Positions 1-10,000 of a stretch of 64,000 nucleotides of DNA are shown here, in pieces. Position 1 is the first letter of the stretch. Each line of letters begins with the position of its first letter. The position numbers and the translations under genes were made by a program. The notes beneath the pieces are model-generated. The model was not told the origin of the DNA, did no database searches, and worked only from the letters and a program-made list of their open reading frames with translations. Origin of the DNA: Larkinella terrae (lineage in GTDB: Bacteria; Bacteroidota; Bacteroidia; Cytophagales; Spirosomataceae); contig NZ_WJXZ01000014.1 of the NCBI RefSeq assembly GCF_009668025.1, forward strand, positions 826,448 through 890,447, read 5' to 3'.

Positions 1-1547
1 TTGTTTGCGACCACCCGGTTATTGCGCATGGCGTTGATGGTGCGCGTCCAGCCCCAGCCCAGGCTAATACCGCTGTACGATACCTCGCTGATTTCGTTGT
101 GTTCGATCGTACTACCCCGAACGTAACCCGCGCCAATGCCCACGCAACCCCAGTCTTCGTTCGTAACGTTAGTGATCAGGTTGTTGGTAATGAGCAGGTT
201 CGTGCAAATTTCGCGTTCGTCGGTGGGGTTGTAAGGCAGGTGAATTTCGGTGGCTTCGTCGGCAAAAACGCCCGCCAGAATGCCCGTACCGCCAATGTCT
301 TTGAAAAGATTGCCCCGAATCACATTGTCGCGACCGCCCTTGTGGTAATCCAGCCCGGTAGCGGCCAGGTGCTCAAACCGGCAGTTCTCAAAACCGGTCT
401 GGTTCGCAAACGAGACCTCCACAGCCGCGGCCGGGCGACCCACCCAGGCCTGATTTTCCAGCGTCTTTTTGTCGGGCGTACCCGGTATTTTCAGCTTGTA
501 AGCGTCCAGCATGTACAATCCGGCCTGATGCGGCACATTTCCCTGCTGCGACGGCCGGAGCCAGCCCGTGTGCTGAAACGAAATGCCTTTGAAAAGGACG
601 TTCGAAACCGGATGATCGGCGGTTCCGGCGATGCGGAGCAGTGTTTCGAGCGAAGGGGCGACAACCGTTGCCGTGGACAGATTTTCGTTGGGGCGCGGAA
701 TGTAGTAGATTTTTTCACCTTTGGTATCCAGAAACCACTCGCCGGGCTGGTTCAGGAACTGGATGGCGTTGGTCAGGTAAAACGCCGAATTGCCGGTTTC
801 TTTCGAAAGCCAGGGCGCGGGCCAGGGGTGCTCGGATTGGATGCGGCTTTCGGGCTGGTGAAACCAGAGTTTTGCGCTATCACCCTGAACGTCAATTTGC
901 TTGATGCGCAGATTGGCAATGGCCCACCACTGGTGAATCAGCATTTCCAAACCAGCGGCTTTCGACAAATCACCGAAAGGGGGAGCGGGAATCCAGCAGG
1001 TTTGCTCGGTTTTGTTCCACGACAAAATCCGGTTCATCAGCGGATACGGTGTGTCTCTGGCCCGGATTGCTTTTTCGCCGTTCACCCACAACTGCCGGAA
1101 TTCAGCCAGCCGACCGCCCACTTGGGGCGCATCGGCCACCCAGACTTTTCCATTGGCTTCTTTGGGCAAACCGGGTACCGACGTTTTCAGCTTCTGCCAA
1201 CCGGTAACCGGAACCCCACCGCTCAAAACCGGGTGCGCGTTCGGCGCGGCTTCAACCACCGTCGAACTTGTCGACGTTCCCGAATCCTTCGGACGGATGA
1301 AAACCGGCTCATTTAGTGTATAAACGCCATTTTTGAGGTAAATATGCGCGCCATTTGCCACAACGGGGTCCGACAGCCGACGCCATTCCCGAACCTTTCG
1401 CAACGCCATCTGTAAACTCAAAACCGGTTTTTCAATCGTTCCGGCATTTTGGTCCGACCCATCCGGTGACACCCAGATTTCGGCTGGCTGGGCACGGGAA
1501 GGCCAGGGGAGGAAGAGAAGGATAAAAAGTGCTGCGAGTCGTCTCAT
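1..1547 (-). CDS. Secreted right-handed beta-helix protein (GH141-like), C-terminus beyond window
   Basis: The minus frame is open from the ATG at 1547 to base 1, so the C-terminus lies outside the window; about 515 residues are visible. It starts with a signal peptide (MRRLAALFILLFLPWPSRAQ). The mature protein begins with IWVSPDGSDQNAGT and then IYLKNGVYTLNEPVFI, the entry motif of right-handed parallel beta-helix carbohydrate-active proteins. Asn/Gly-rich rungs such as NLLITNNLITNV follow. Known families with this start include GH141 and polysaccharide lyase-like helices. As the last visible gene of a SusC/SusD operon it probably cleaves a plant-type glycan in the periplasm or at the surface. 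The exact activity cannot be read from the sequence, and an inactive binding helix is possible. Confidence 0.85.
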   Translation of the reverse strand, partial: MRRLAALFILLFLPWPSRAQPAEIWVSPDGSDQNAGTIEKPVLSLQMALRKVREWRRLSDPVVANGAHIYLKNGVYTLNEPVFIRPKDSGTSTSSTVVEAAPNAHPVLSGGVPVTGWQKLKTSVPGLPKEANGKVWVADAPQVGGRLAEFRQLWVNGEKAIRARDTPYPLMNRILSWNKTEQTCWIPAPPFGDLSKAAGLEMLIHQWWAIANLRIKQIDVQGDSAKLWFHQPESRIQSEHPWPAPWLSKETGNSAFYLTNAIQFLNQPGEWFLDTKGEKIYYIPRPNENLSTATVVAPSLETLLRIAGTADHPVSNVLFKGISFQHTGWLRPSQQGNVPHQAGLYMLDAYKLKIPGTPDKKTLENQAWVGRPAAAVEVSFANQTGFENCRFEHLAATGLDYHKGGRDNVIRGNLFKDIGGTGILAGVFADEATEIHLPYNPTDEREICTNLLITNNLITNVTNEDWGCVGIGAGYVRGSTIEHNEISEVSYSGISLGWGWTRTINAMRNNRVVAN

Positions 1548-1557
1548 TTCATATATT

Positions 1558-1642
1558 GATTGCCCCTGAATTCCCTAAAGGGGACTTAAAAAATTTAGCC
1601 ATTTCGGCGTCCAAGTCCCCTTTAGGGGATTCAGGGGCAATC
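1558..1642. repeat. Extragenic inverted repeat, family A (first copy)
   Basis: Two 30-nt arms (1558-1587 and 1613-1642) are complementary with one mismatch around a 25-nt spacer. The core is AAGTCCCCTTTAGGGG. It fills the gap between the GH2 gene and the beta-helix gene, so it would form a long hairpin in the shared transcript. A related copy lies at 15738-15797. It has no T-run, so it looks more like a REP-type or mRNA-processing element than an intrinsic terminator. Confidence 0.8.
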
Positions 1643-1646
1643 AGCC

Positions 1647-4430
1647 TCATTTCCCGGAAAAATCAAAAAACAGGGTTAGCTCCTTGGCGCGGGTGGGCTC
1701 TTTTTCGTAATCGTAAAAAATGTGTTTCATACCCATCGGACCGGTCGTTTCGTTGCGCTGCGTTTTGCTGCCAATGCTGCTGATGCCCTGCATGAACGAG
1801 AGGTCGCCCGACGGAAAAACCGGCTCGTAATTATGCCATTGATCGGTTTTCCAGGCGGGAGTAAACAGACGAAAGAAAGCGTCTTCCTTGTCGGTTACCA
1901 CCGTAAACGGCTGGCCCGTTGTTTCAAACCGACACCAGTACAGATTAGCGTGATAGCCCTTGAATTCGGGGTAAACAACCGGCGTTTCACCGGTTTCGGT
2001 CTTGTTGTACGCCTTTTCCCAGACGCCCAATGCCCCGCCTTTCATCCGGTTTTTCCAGACGCGATAAGGCCCTTTGCCCATCCATTTGACGGCTTTCATC
2101 GCGCTTTCGGGAAATGAAAAATTGACGCCAACGAGCGTGGTGAAATAACCATCGGGGAAATAACGCACCTTCATTTTGACCCAGCCCGATGGATAAATCG
2201 TCCATTGAAGCGTATTATAGCTGGTTTTTCGATCAAAAGTCGATTCGATGACGACGTTTTTACCATCGACGCGGTGGGTGAAGTTTTTGAAGTTATTGAC
2301 GCCTTCCTGCAAAACCGGGCCGTTGGTAAACGGTATCGTTCCCGACGGATTGGTAACCTGTTTCAACAACCCGCTTCGCTTGCTGAACGACACCTGAACG
2401 CCGTTGGCCGAAACTGTGTACAAAGAGTCCGATTCGGTGAAATTGACCGGCGAAACGCCATCGGGTTTAACGAGTGACGCGGTTGATTTATCAGGCAACG
2501 AAATCGGGAAACTCCAGGTAAATAATTCACGCTGGTGTGGATCGGTGGCGGTTATGTACAGAAAATCATAGTTGCGCCAGTAGGCGGGGAGCTGGGCTTT
2601 TAAGACGCCTTTTTCGAGCGGTTTCAGAGCTGGTGCGGAAATCGAAAACCGCTTTTCCGTGGACCTGATCGCGTCATTTGGTCCACTTACTTTCACCAGT
2701 TTGCCGACAAACGTGCACTGGCTCGTATTGGTAAAGTGATACCGGTTTTCAATCGGAAACGTACCGTCGAAAGTCGGCGTCAGTTCCCGGTGTTCCAGTT
2801 TAACGGGCGAATAGACTTCCTTAATCGTGAAAAAACTCCCTTCTTTTTCGCGGTACGGCCCCACAATCCCGTCGGCTCCCCGGTTTCCGTCGGTATCAAT
2901 AATGCCATCTTTATCGGTGCGAACCACGCCCTGATCGGCAAAATCCCACAAAAAACCGCCAGCCGCCAGCGGGTCGTGCCACATCGCTTCCCAGTAATCT
3001 TCCAGCCCCGCACCGTGGCCGCCGTCGTACATGCCGTGCAGAAATTCGGTCGGCAGAGTGATCGAATGGCCGTGGTTGTAGTTGCCGATGCCGTAATTAT
3101 ATTCCCGGTAATGCTGCGTGTCGAAACCGCTAAAATCCTCCCAGGCGTGAATCACAGGCCGTTTCTGACTGTCTGCTTTCGCAAACAGCGGATCGAGTTC
3201 GTAGTTGTGACCGCCTTCGTTGCCGTTGATCCAGAAAATAACCGAGGGGTGATTAACGTCGTGCGCGATCAGTTCCTTGAGGAGTTTGGTGCCGGTTGGC
3301 GTGTCGTAGTGGCCGTGCCAGCCCGCCAGTTCGTCGAACACGAAAAGGCCGAGCGAATCGCAGACGTCCAGAAAATGATCGTCGGGCGGGTAGTGCGACA
3401 TCCGGACGGCGTTCATGTTCATGTCCTTCATCAGGTTCACATCCAGCACGCTCAGCTTTTTGCTCAGCGCCCGTCCCGACGACGGCCAGAACGAATGCCG
3501 GTTGACGCCTTTCAGCTTGATTTTTGTGCCGTTGACGTAAATTCCGTCGCGCGGTTTCACGGCAACGGTTCGAAAACCGAACAACTTCGTCACCGTATGC
3601 ACCGGTTTTCCGGCCTGCCAAAGCCGGAATTCAACTTTATACCGATTCGGCGTTTCAGAGGTCCACAGCCGAGGATTCGGAATGACTTTCGCCAGCGAAA
3701 CCGTATTGCTTCCCGAGCCGGGTTTCGCACGGAACGACGTACCAACTTTTTGCCCGTTCAAAGTGTAAATCTGTGCTGAAATTTCGACCGGTTTTGCATT
3801 CGTAACGAGTTGGACCTGAGCCTTGAATGTGCCGTCGGCTTTGGCGTCGATGGCTACGTGTTCGAGGTATTCGGCGGGCATAATTTCCAGGTAAACCGGT
3901 CGGAAAATACCGCCGAAAATCCAGAAATCGCCCTTGCGTTCGGCTTCGTTGACGGATGCGTTGGCCGAATGCTTCGAGACGGTAACTTCCAGCGAATTAC
4001 CCGAGCCGTACTGGAGCAAACTCGAGACGTCGTATTTGAATGCATAATAGGAACCTTCATGCCTTGGCCCCGCCGGTTTTCCGTTGATTTTCACTTCCGT
4101 ATCGGTCATGACACCCTCGAAAACCAGATTGATTCGTTTGCCTTTCCAGGAGGTCGGTGCCTGAAATTCGTGTTTATACAAGCCCTGCTCTTTGCCGCGC
4201 GCGCTGTCTTTGGCAAAACCGTAATTGTATTTCCCGAACCCCTGCAACTCCCAGTTCGACGGCACCGGAATGGTCGTCCATTTTCCCGAATTCCGTCCGG
4301 CGGTGCAGAAAAACTGCCAGTTGACGGTCTGGTCGTTTCCGGTGCCGGATAAATACCGTTTTTCGGTGGGCTGGGCAATGACGGCCTGCGCAATCAAAAG
4401 GAGAAAAACCGTTAAAAATCGGTACGTCAT
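1647..4430 (-). CDS. Secreted glycoside hydrolase family 2 (beta-galactosidase type)
   Basis: The protein has 927 residues with a signal peptide cleaved near residue 19. Domain order is GH2: jelly-roll sugar-binding domain (about 40-205), Ig-like domain (about 210-305), TIM barrel from about 310, and a C-terminal beta-galactosidase small-chain-like region. Family motifs seen are GVNRHSFWP (308-316), NAVRMSHYPPDDHF (340-353), and INGNEGGH with the acid/base candidate E405. E462 in PTEFLHG is the likely nucleophile, and GGFLWDFADQG follows. It probably removes beta-linked galactose or a related sugar from oligosaccharides in the periplasm. It lies between the GH43-like gene (18-bp gap) and the beta-helix gene in the locus operon. 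Specificity within GH2 (galactosidase, glucuronidase, arabinosidase) is unresolved. Confidence 0.92.
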   Translation of the reverse strand: MTYRFLTVFLLLIAQAVIAQPTEKRYLSGTGNDQTVNWQFFCTAGRNSGKWTTIPVPSNWELQGFGKYNYGFAKDSARGKEQGLYKHEFQAPTSWKGKRINLVFEGVMTDTEVKINGKPAGPRHEGSYYAFKYDVSSLLQYGSGNSLEVTVSKHSANASVNEAERKGDFWIFGGIFRPVYLEIMPAEYLEHVAIDAKADGTFKAQVQLVTNAKPVEISAQIYTLNGQKVGTSFRAKPGSGSNTVSLAKVIPNPRLWTSETPNRYKVEFRLWQAGKPVHTVTKLFGFRTVAVKPRDGIYVNGTKIKLKGVNRHSFWPSSGRALSKKLSVLDVNLMKDMNMNAVRMSHYPPDDHFLDVCDSLGLFVFDELAGWHGHYDTPTGTKLLKELIAHDVNHPSVIFWINGNEGGHNYELDPLFAKADSQKRPVIHAWEDFSGFDTQHYREYNYGIGNYNHGHSITLPTEFLHGMYDGGHGAGLEDYWEAMWHDPLAAGGFLWDFADQGVVRTDKDGIIDTDGNRGADGIVGPYREKEGSFFTIKEVYSPVKLEHRELTPTFDGTFPIENRYHFTNTSQCTFVGKLVKVSGPNDAIRSTEKRFSISAPALKPLEKGVLKAQLPAYWRNYDFLYITATDPHQRELFTWSFPISLPDKSTASLVKPDGVSPVNFTESDSLYTVSANGVQVSFSKRSGLLKQVTNPSGTIPFTNGPVLQEGVNNFKNFTHRVDGKNVVIESTFDRKTSYNTLQWTIYPSGWVKMKVRYFPDGYFTTLVGVNFSFPESAMKAVKWMGKGPYRVWKNRMKGGALGVWEKAYNKTETGETPVVYPEFKGYHANLYWCRFETTGQPFTVVTDKEDAFFRLFTPAWKTDQWHNYEPVFPSGDLSFMQGISSIGSKTQRNETTGPMGMKHIFYDYEKEPTRAKELTLFFDFSGK

Positions 4431-4448
4431 GGATGGGAGCCGTGGCGG

Positions 4449-5357
4449 TTACTTACTGTTTACTAATTCGTTTAAAATCCGCTTTTTTACCTTGAAAATC
4501 GTTCCGTGCTTGTGGCCTTCCGGCACCGCGATCTGGTCGGAAATAGCGGTAAACGTTCTGAAATCGCGGGTTCTGACGGCGTCGTAAGTCTTGTTCTGGT
4601 ACGAATCGAAGTAAATCAGCCAGTCCTTGCCGACTTTTACGACCGAAGGACCTTCCGTAAATTTTTTGGTAAACGGTGGGGATACGCCGGTAAATGGCCC
4701 GGTGGCGTTTGGGCCGAAAGCGACTTTCAGATTGCGCTCCGGGCGGGTGTTGTCTTTCAGAACCAGCACATAATCAGCGGTTTTTCGTTTAACAATCACG
4801 GCATCGATGACGCTGAATTTAGGATCGAGGAACAGTTGGGTGGGTGCGAAGGTCCGGAAGTCTTTCGTAGTTGTGAAATACATGCGGTGGTTGTTTTTCT
4901 CCTCTTCGACCCCGCGCTCAAACCGGTTCGGAATAGTGGACGCCCAGATGATGACAAACCGGTCGGTTGTATGGTCGTAAAACAGTTCGGGTGCCCAGAC
5001 GTTGACCGTCGTCGGTTCGTGTTCCATCACCGGAATAAACCGCTCTTCCGACCAGTGAATCAGGTCTTTAGAACTCGTATAGCCGAACCCTTTATCATCC
5101 TTCCAGCTACTCGTCCAGACCAGGTGGAAGGTGCCGTCTTTGCCCTGCGCAATCGATGGATCGCGCATCACTTTCTGGTTACCAATTTCCGGTTTCAGAA
5201 ACGTGCGGTTCAAATCCGTCCAATGATATCCGTCATTACTGGACAAAAACCGCAACCCTTCGTTGGCCGGTTCGTGAAACGAGGTAAAGAGAAATACTTC
5301 CTTCGAACACGAACTTAACAGGAGAAAAAGGCCGAAAAGGTAACTTAAACGTTTCAT
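4449..5357 (-). CDS. GH43-like five-bladed beta-propeller lipoprotein
   Basis: The protein has 302 residues and a lipoprotein signal (MKRLSYLFGLFLLLSSC, lipid-carrying C17). The repeats SSNDGYHWTDL, TSSKDLIHWSEE and TTTKDFRTFAPT are blade signatures of GH43/GH32-type beta-propellers. Acidic residues fit a catalytic set: D66 in MRDPS, E in WAPELF and E in FTEGPSVV. The family contains arabinofuranosidases, xylosidases and galactosidases. It lies downstream of SusD after a hairpin-rich 243-bp gap and 18 bp before the GH2 gene. It is probably anchored in the outer membrane or facing the periplasm. The classical first GH43 Asp in an N-terminal PxxxADP motif is not obvious, so subfamily and activity are uncertain. 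Confidence 0.82.
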   Translation of the reverse strand: MKRLSYLFGLFLLLSSCSKEVFLFTSFHEPANEGLRFLSSNDGYHWTDLNRTFLKPEIGNQKVMRDPSIAQGKDGTFHLVWTSSWKDDKGFGYTSSKDLIHWSEERFIPVMEHEPTTVNVWAPELFYDHTTDRFVIIWASTIPNRFERGVEEEKNNHRMYFTTTKDFRTFAPTQLFLDPKFSVIDAVIVKRKTADYVLVLKDNTRPERNLKVAFGPNATGPFTGVSPPFTKKFTEGPSVVKVGKDWLIYFDSYQNKTYDAVRTRDFRTFTAISDQIAVPEGHKHGTIFKVKKRILNELVNSK

Positions 5358-5489
5358 GGGTTCAGGGTAAATCCGGGTGGCTGGTCAGGCCGGTTTTCAC
5401 ACTTACAAAGGATCCATTTTATCCGTCATGCGGTTTGTAGCATTTTAGCGGGGATGTGTAGCATTTTGTCTGCGAGAAAGCGAAGGATG

Positions 5490-5589
5490 CGGTTTACGGT
5501 TTTCAGTATTCGGTTTACGGTGGCTGACGCGCTCAATCAATATTGTATAACGAAAACGTCAGCCACCGTAAACCGAATACCGTAAACCG
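5490..5589. repeat. Extragenic inverted repeat, family B (downstream of susD copy 1)
   Basis: The right arm (5557-5589) reads CGTCAGCCACCGTAAACCG followed by AATACCGTAAACCG. It pairs with a left arm at 5490-5529 that carries a short insertion. The sub-motif CGGTTTACGG occurs twice in the left arm. It lies just 3' of susD and before the GH43-like gene. A related element lies directly 3' of the other susD gene (49547-49667). Confidence 0.82.
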
Positions 5590-5600
5590 TTTACCTAAAG

Positions 5601-7016
5601 TTAATACCCCGGATTCTGAGTGATGGCTGCGTTCTGGGTCCGGACGATCTGCGGAATGGGCCAGAGCAGTTTCTGGGCGGTAATGGCTTTTCCCTTGGCG
5701 GCCAAAACCGGGACGGCGCGGTTGGTGCGTTTCAGGTCGAACCAGCGCTGGAATTCGATGGCCAGTTCCACCCGACGTTCGTGTTCGATGGCCAGATCGA
5801 GCGTGGCGTATTTGGCGGTGGGGTACGTCGCGTCGCCAAATTTGGGAAGTTTCGCGCGGGTTCTGACCAGATTCAGGTACGTCGGATCGCCGGTCGCTTC
5901 GGAGAGCAGCAGCAGGGCGTCGGCGTAGCGCAGGATTACGAAGTTGTTGTTCGACAAGGGGTTACCGCCCACCTGCGTCGCTTTCGTATCCGTCCACTTG
6001 ATCGGGTATTTCTGCGCGATGAACGTTCCGGCGTTGTTATACCCCAGCGCAATCGACGCATCCCGGCGGGTGTCACCGGTTTCGTATTCATTGTAGAGAT
6101 CGTCGGTCACCTGGTTCATGCCTCCGCCGTAAAAACCGAGAAAGTTGTTGTTCGGGTAGAATGTCTGGTAATACCGGCTGAACGGTGCCGACGCATTTCC
6201 GCCCAGAAACTGAATCTCGAAAATGGATTCCTTCGTGTTCTTGACGCTCGGTCCCCACAAATCGGCGTAGTTGGGCAGCAGCGAATACTGGTTGCTGTTG
6301 TAGACTTCCTTCAAAACCGTGGCCGCAGCCGCTTTGTCGCCGAGGGTCAGATACACTTTTCCGAGCAGCGTCTGGGCCGCTCCTTTGGACGCCCGGCCCG
6401 GAATCGTAATGGCCGTGGCCAGCGGGAGTTTGTCGGCCGCAAACTGCAGGTCTTTCTTGATCTGGTCGTAAACTGCACTCTGCGGAGAACGCAGCACGGC
6501 GTAGCTTTCCTCGCCGGAAAGGGGCGTCGTCACGATCGGCAAATCGCCCCACAACTGAACCATGTTGTAATAGTAAAGTCCGCGCAGAAACATCATTTGG
6601 GCCTTCACGCCGTCCTTGTAAGCGGCATCCAGGTTCGCGCCTTCGATCTTGTTCAGGACAATGTTGGCGTTGAAAACCGCCTTGTAGCAGTCCTGCCAGA
6701 ACTGATACACCATCGTGTTGGCGGTGGCCAGGCTGTAATCCTTGAACTGCCACTTGTCGGCCTGAATCCCCGAAATGTTGAACATGATGGCGTTGTCGCT
6801 CATCTGCTCGTTGGCGTAGGAAACCGGCCCTTCCGGGTGATAAACCGTGTACAGCGATGCGTAGGCCCCGTTGACGGCCAGTTCGAAATCGTCGCGGGTT
6901 TTGAAGTTGTCGGCGGTGGCATTCGACAACGGAGTCAGGTCCAGAAACGAGTCTTTGCAGCCGGTGGTCAGTAACCCGAAGCAAAGAATGGTCAGGAAAT
7001 ATTGGATGGTTTTCAT
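5601..7016 (-). CDS. SusD/RagB family glycan-binding outer-membrane lipoprotein
   Basis: The protein has 471 residues from the ATG at 7016. An in-frame upstream ATG at 7049 would overlap susC, and the 7016 start gives a clean lipoprotein signal (MKTIQYFLTILCFGLLTTGC, C20). SusD hallmarks are CKDSFLDLTPLS at the mature N-terminus, the helical TPR scaffold (LRGLYYYNMVQLWGDLPIVT), and the C-terminal ELAIEFQRWFDLKRTN with the closing AAITQNPGY. SusD proteins sit as lids on SusC barrels and capture oligosaccharides. The gene starts 22 bp after susC ends, so the two are co-transcribed. Confidence 0.95.
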   Translation of the reverse strand: MKTIQYFLTILCFGLLTTGCKDSFLDLTPLSNATADNFKTRDDFELAVNGAYASLYTVYHPEGPVSYANEQMSDNAIMFNISGIQADKWQFKDYSLATANTMVYQFWQDCYKAVFNANIVLNKIEGANLDAAYKDGVKAQMMFLRGLYYYNMVQLWGDLPIVTTPLSGEESYAVLRSPQSAVYDQIKKDLQFAADKLPLATAITIPGRASKGAAQTLLGKVYLTLGDKAAAATVLKEVYNSNQYSLLPNYADLWGPSVKNTKESIFEIQFLGGNASAPFSRYYQTFYPNNNFLGFYGGGMNQVTDDLYNEYETGDTRRDASIALGYNNAGTFIAQKYPIKWTDTKATQVGGNPLSNNNFVILRYADALLLLSEATGDPTYLNLVRTRAKLPKFGDATYPTAKYATLDLAIEHERRVELAIEFQRWFDLKRTNRAVPVLAAKGKAITAQKLLWPIPQIVRTQNAAITQNPGY

Positions 7017-7038
7017 GAGAAATAAGTCTTTTGTCAGC

Positions 7039-10000
7039 TTAGAGATCAACTTTCAACCCGATGGTAACGACGCGCGGGATGGGGTAGGAGCCGTAATCGA
7101 CACCGATGAAAGCACCGTTTGGCGCGTTGCCCGAAGCGTTCAAACCGTTGCTGCCGCTCGAATAATTGCTGGCGCCGTAGGTTGTGTTTTCCGGATCGTA
7201 GTTGGTGTATTTGCTCCAGAGGTAGACGTTATCGGCGTTGACGTAAACCCGGGCCACGCGGAACGGGGTTCTGCGGGTCAGCGACGCTGGCAGCGTGTAC
7301 GAAATCCGGATGTTTTTCAGGCGCGTAAACGACGCATCCTCCACCCACAGGCTGTGAAACTGATCCTGCAAACCGGTCAGGCCGAGGGTCGCGCGGAAGT
7401 GTTTGCCGTCGCCGGGATCGGCTTCGGAACGCCAGCGGTTATCCACGCTCGCGAACATGTTCCGGCCGTTGTTCCAGAAACCGAGGTAGCGGAAATTCTG
7501 GTTGACAATCTCCCCGCCGTAGGTTCCCTGCAACAGAAACGAGAAATCGAAGCCCTTGTACGAAACCGTATTGGTCAGACCGGCCGTGAAATCCGGCTGA
7601 AAATTGCCCAGCGTCGTGCGGTCGTCGGGCGTAATTTTGCCATCTCCGTTCACGTCGCGGATAATCGGATCGCCCGGTTTGGTAGTGCTGTAGTGCGGAG
7701 CCGCATCGACAGCCGCCTGGTTTTTAAACACGCCGTCGACCTGGTAGCCGTAAAAGTTGGAGATCGGCTGGCCGACTTCGGTTTTGACCGCGACCACAAA
7801 ATCCGTGTAAATGATCGGTGCGTTCGTGGGGCCGAGTTGCAAAACCGTATTGCGGTTCCGGCTGAAATTCAGGTCGGTTGTCCAGACCACTTTGCCGGTC
7901 GTATTCTTCGTATTGATGTTCAGCTCGATTCCCCGGTTGCGCATCCGGCCGATGTTGGTGAGCTGCGACGAAAAACCGGAAATGTCGGGCACCGGCACGT
8001 TCAGCAGCATATCGCGGGTCACCGAGTTGTAATATTCCGCCGACAGCCCGATCCGGTCGTTCAGCACGCGAAAATCAAGCCCGATGTTCAGCTGGCCGGT
8101 GCGTTCCCATTTCAGATTCGTATTGGAAATGTTCGAGATCGTCAGACCCGAAGCCAGGGCCGCGCCGGAAACGTAGTTGGTAGCCGACAACAGGCTGATG
8201 GCGCCGTAGTTCGGAATCTGGTTATTCCCCGCAATCCCGTAACTGGCGCGCACTTTCAGGTTGTTGACGAACTTGACGTTCTGCATGAACGACTCATCCG
8301 AAAGCAGCCAGCCCGCCGAAACCGAGGGGAAATAGCCCCAGCGGGTGTCGCGGCCAAACCGCGAACTTCCATCCCGGCGAATGGCCGCCGTCAGAAAATA
8401 CCTGTTCTGGAAATTGTACTGCGCCCGGGCCAGGTACGAGATCATCGACCATTCGGTGGCCGTGCTGGAACCGCTCGTGACAACCCCGGCGTTGAGCGTT
8501 TCGACCAGGTCGTTCGGGAAACTGCCCGAGGTAACCGTCGCAAATTCGTCGCGTTGTTTCTGCACTGAATATCCGGCCAGCACGTTCAGGCTGTGATCGC
8601 CGAACCGTTTGTCGTACGTCAGCGTGTTTTCCGACAGCCAGTTCAGCATGTACGACGACTGCACGTTTCCTTCTGCGGGGAGCAAACCCGAATAGCCATA
8701 GCCCTGATTCTTCACCCGGTACGAATTTAGCCGCGTATTGAACAGGTTGCCGTTGATGCTCGTCCGAAACTTGAGATCATTGGTAATGTAGTATTCCGCG
8801 AACGCCGTTGCGAGCGTGTTGAACGACTTGTTCTGCTTGTGGTAAAACCGGGTCAGCGAGTACGGATGCCAGAGATTCAGGTCGTTGTAGGCGATGTATT
8901 TGCTCCAGACCGAGTTCGGGTCGCGGTAGCCGAGGTTGCCGTTTTCGTTGTAAACCGGGAAAATCGGATCACTCTGGATCGCCAGACTCACGACGTCGCT
9001 CTTGCCCTGCGTACCTTCCGTCCGGTCAAAAACCGTGGTCGCGCTCAGGTTCAGCCCCAGCGAAAATTTGTCCGAAACCTGGTGTTTGACGTTCGTGCGC
9101 AGGGACAGCCGGTTGTAATAATTTTCGTCCAGAACCGCCTGTTGACCGAGGTACGAGCCCGAAAACAGGAACTGGGTTTTCTCGGTGCCGCCCGAAACCG
9201 AAAGCTGGGCGTTGTGCGAGGGCGCTACCCGGAACATGACGTCCTGCCAGTCGGTGCCTTTGCCGAATTGCTGCGGATTTGTAATAAATTCTTCGGGAAT
9301 GCGGTAAGTCGAGGAGCGGACGCTGTTGGGATCGGAAGCTTTATTAACCGCCGGATTCAGGTCAACCCAGGCGTTGTTGTGGGCGTCGATGTAATAGCCA
9401 ATCCACTGCTGGGCGTCCATCATCGGCACTTTGCGAATCACCGTTTGCACGCCATATTCGTAACCCGCACTGATGTTGGTTTTGCCGATTTTTCCCAGTT
9501 TGGTCGTCACCAGCACGACGCCGTTGGCTCCGCGCGACCCGTAAATGGCCGCCGACGAGGCATCTTTCAGCACATCGACCGACTCGATATCCTGCGGATT
9601 GATCAGGTTCAGGTTGAAGTTTTCGAGCGGAACACCGTCGACCACGAACAGCGGAGTCGTGCCCGCCGTGATGGAACTGACGCCCCGAATCCGGATAATC
9701 GGCGAAACGCCCGGCGCGCCCTGCGATTGTGTGATGTTCACCCCGGCAATTTTGCCCGCCAGCGACTGAGTAACATTGCTGAACGAGCGGTCTTTGAACT
9801 CATTGAAGCCCACCGACGCCACTGCGCCCGTGATGGCCCGTTTGCTTTGCGTACCGTAACCCACCACGACCACTTCGTTGAGTGTTTTGTTGGAAGGCAG
9901 CATCGAAACGTCGATCACTGTCCGGTTGCTGACCGGAATTTCCTGGGTTTCGTAGCTGATGGAACTGAACACCAGCGTTGCGTTTTCGTCGGCCGAAAGG

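Noticed and set aside
99-1316. 405-residue plus-strand open frame at the left edge
   Set aside because: It is antisense to the beta-helix gene, which has a signal peptide and family motifs. The plus-strand translation shows no domain-like pattern.
2736-3779. 347-residue plus-strand frame opposite the GH2 gene
   Set aside because: Antisense to a gene with clear GH2 catalytic motifs; no recognisable features of its own.
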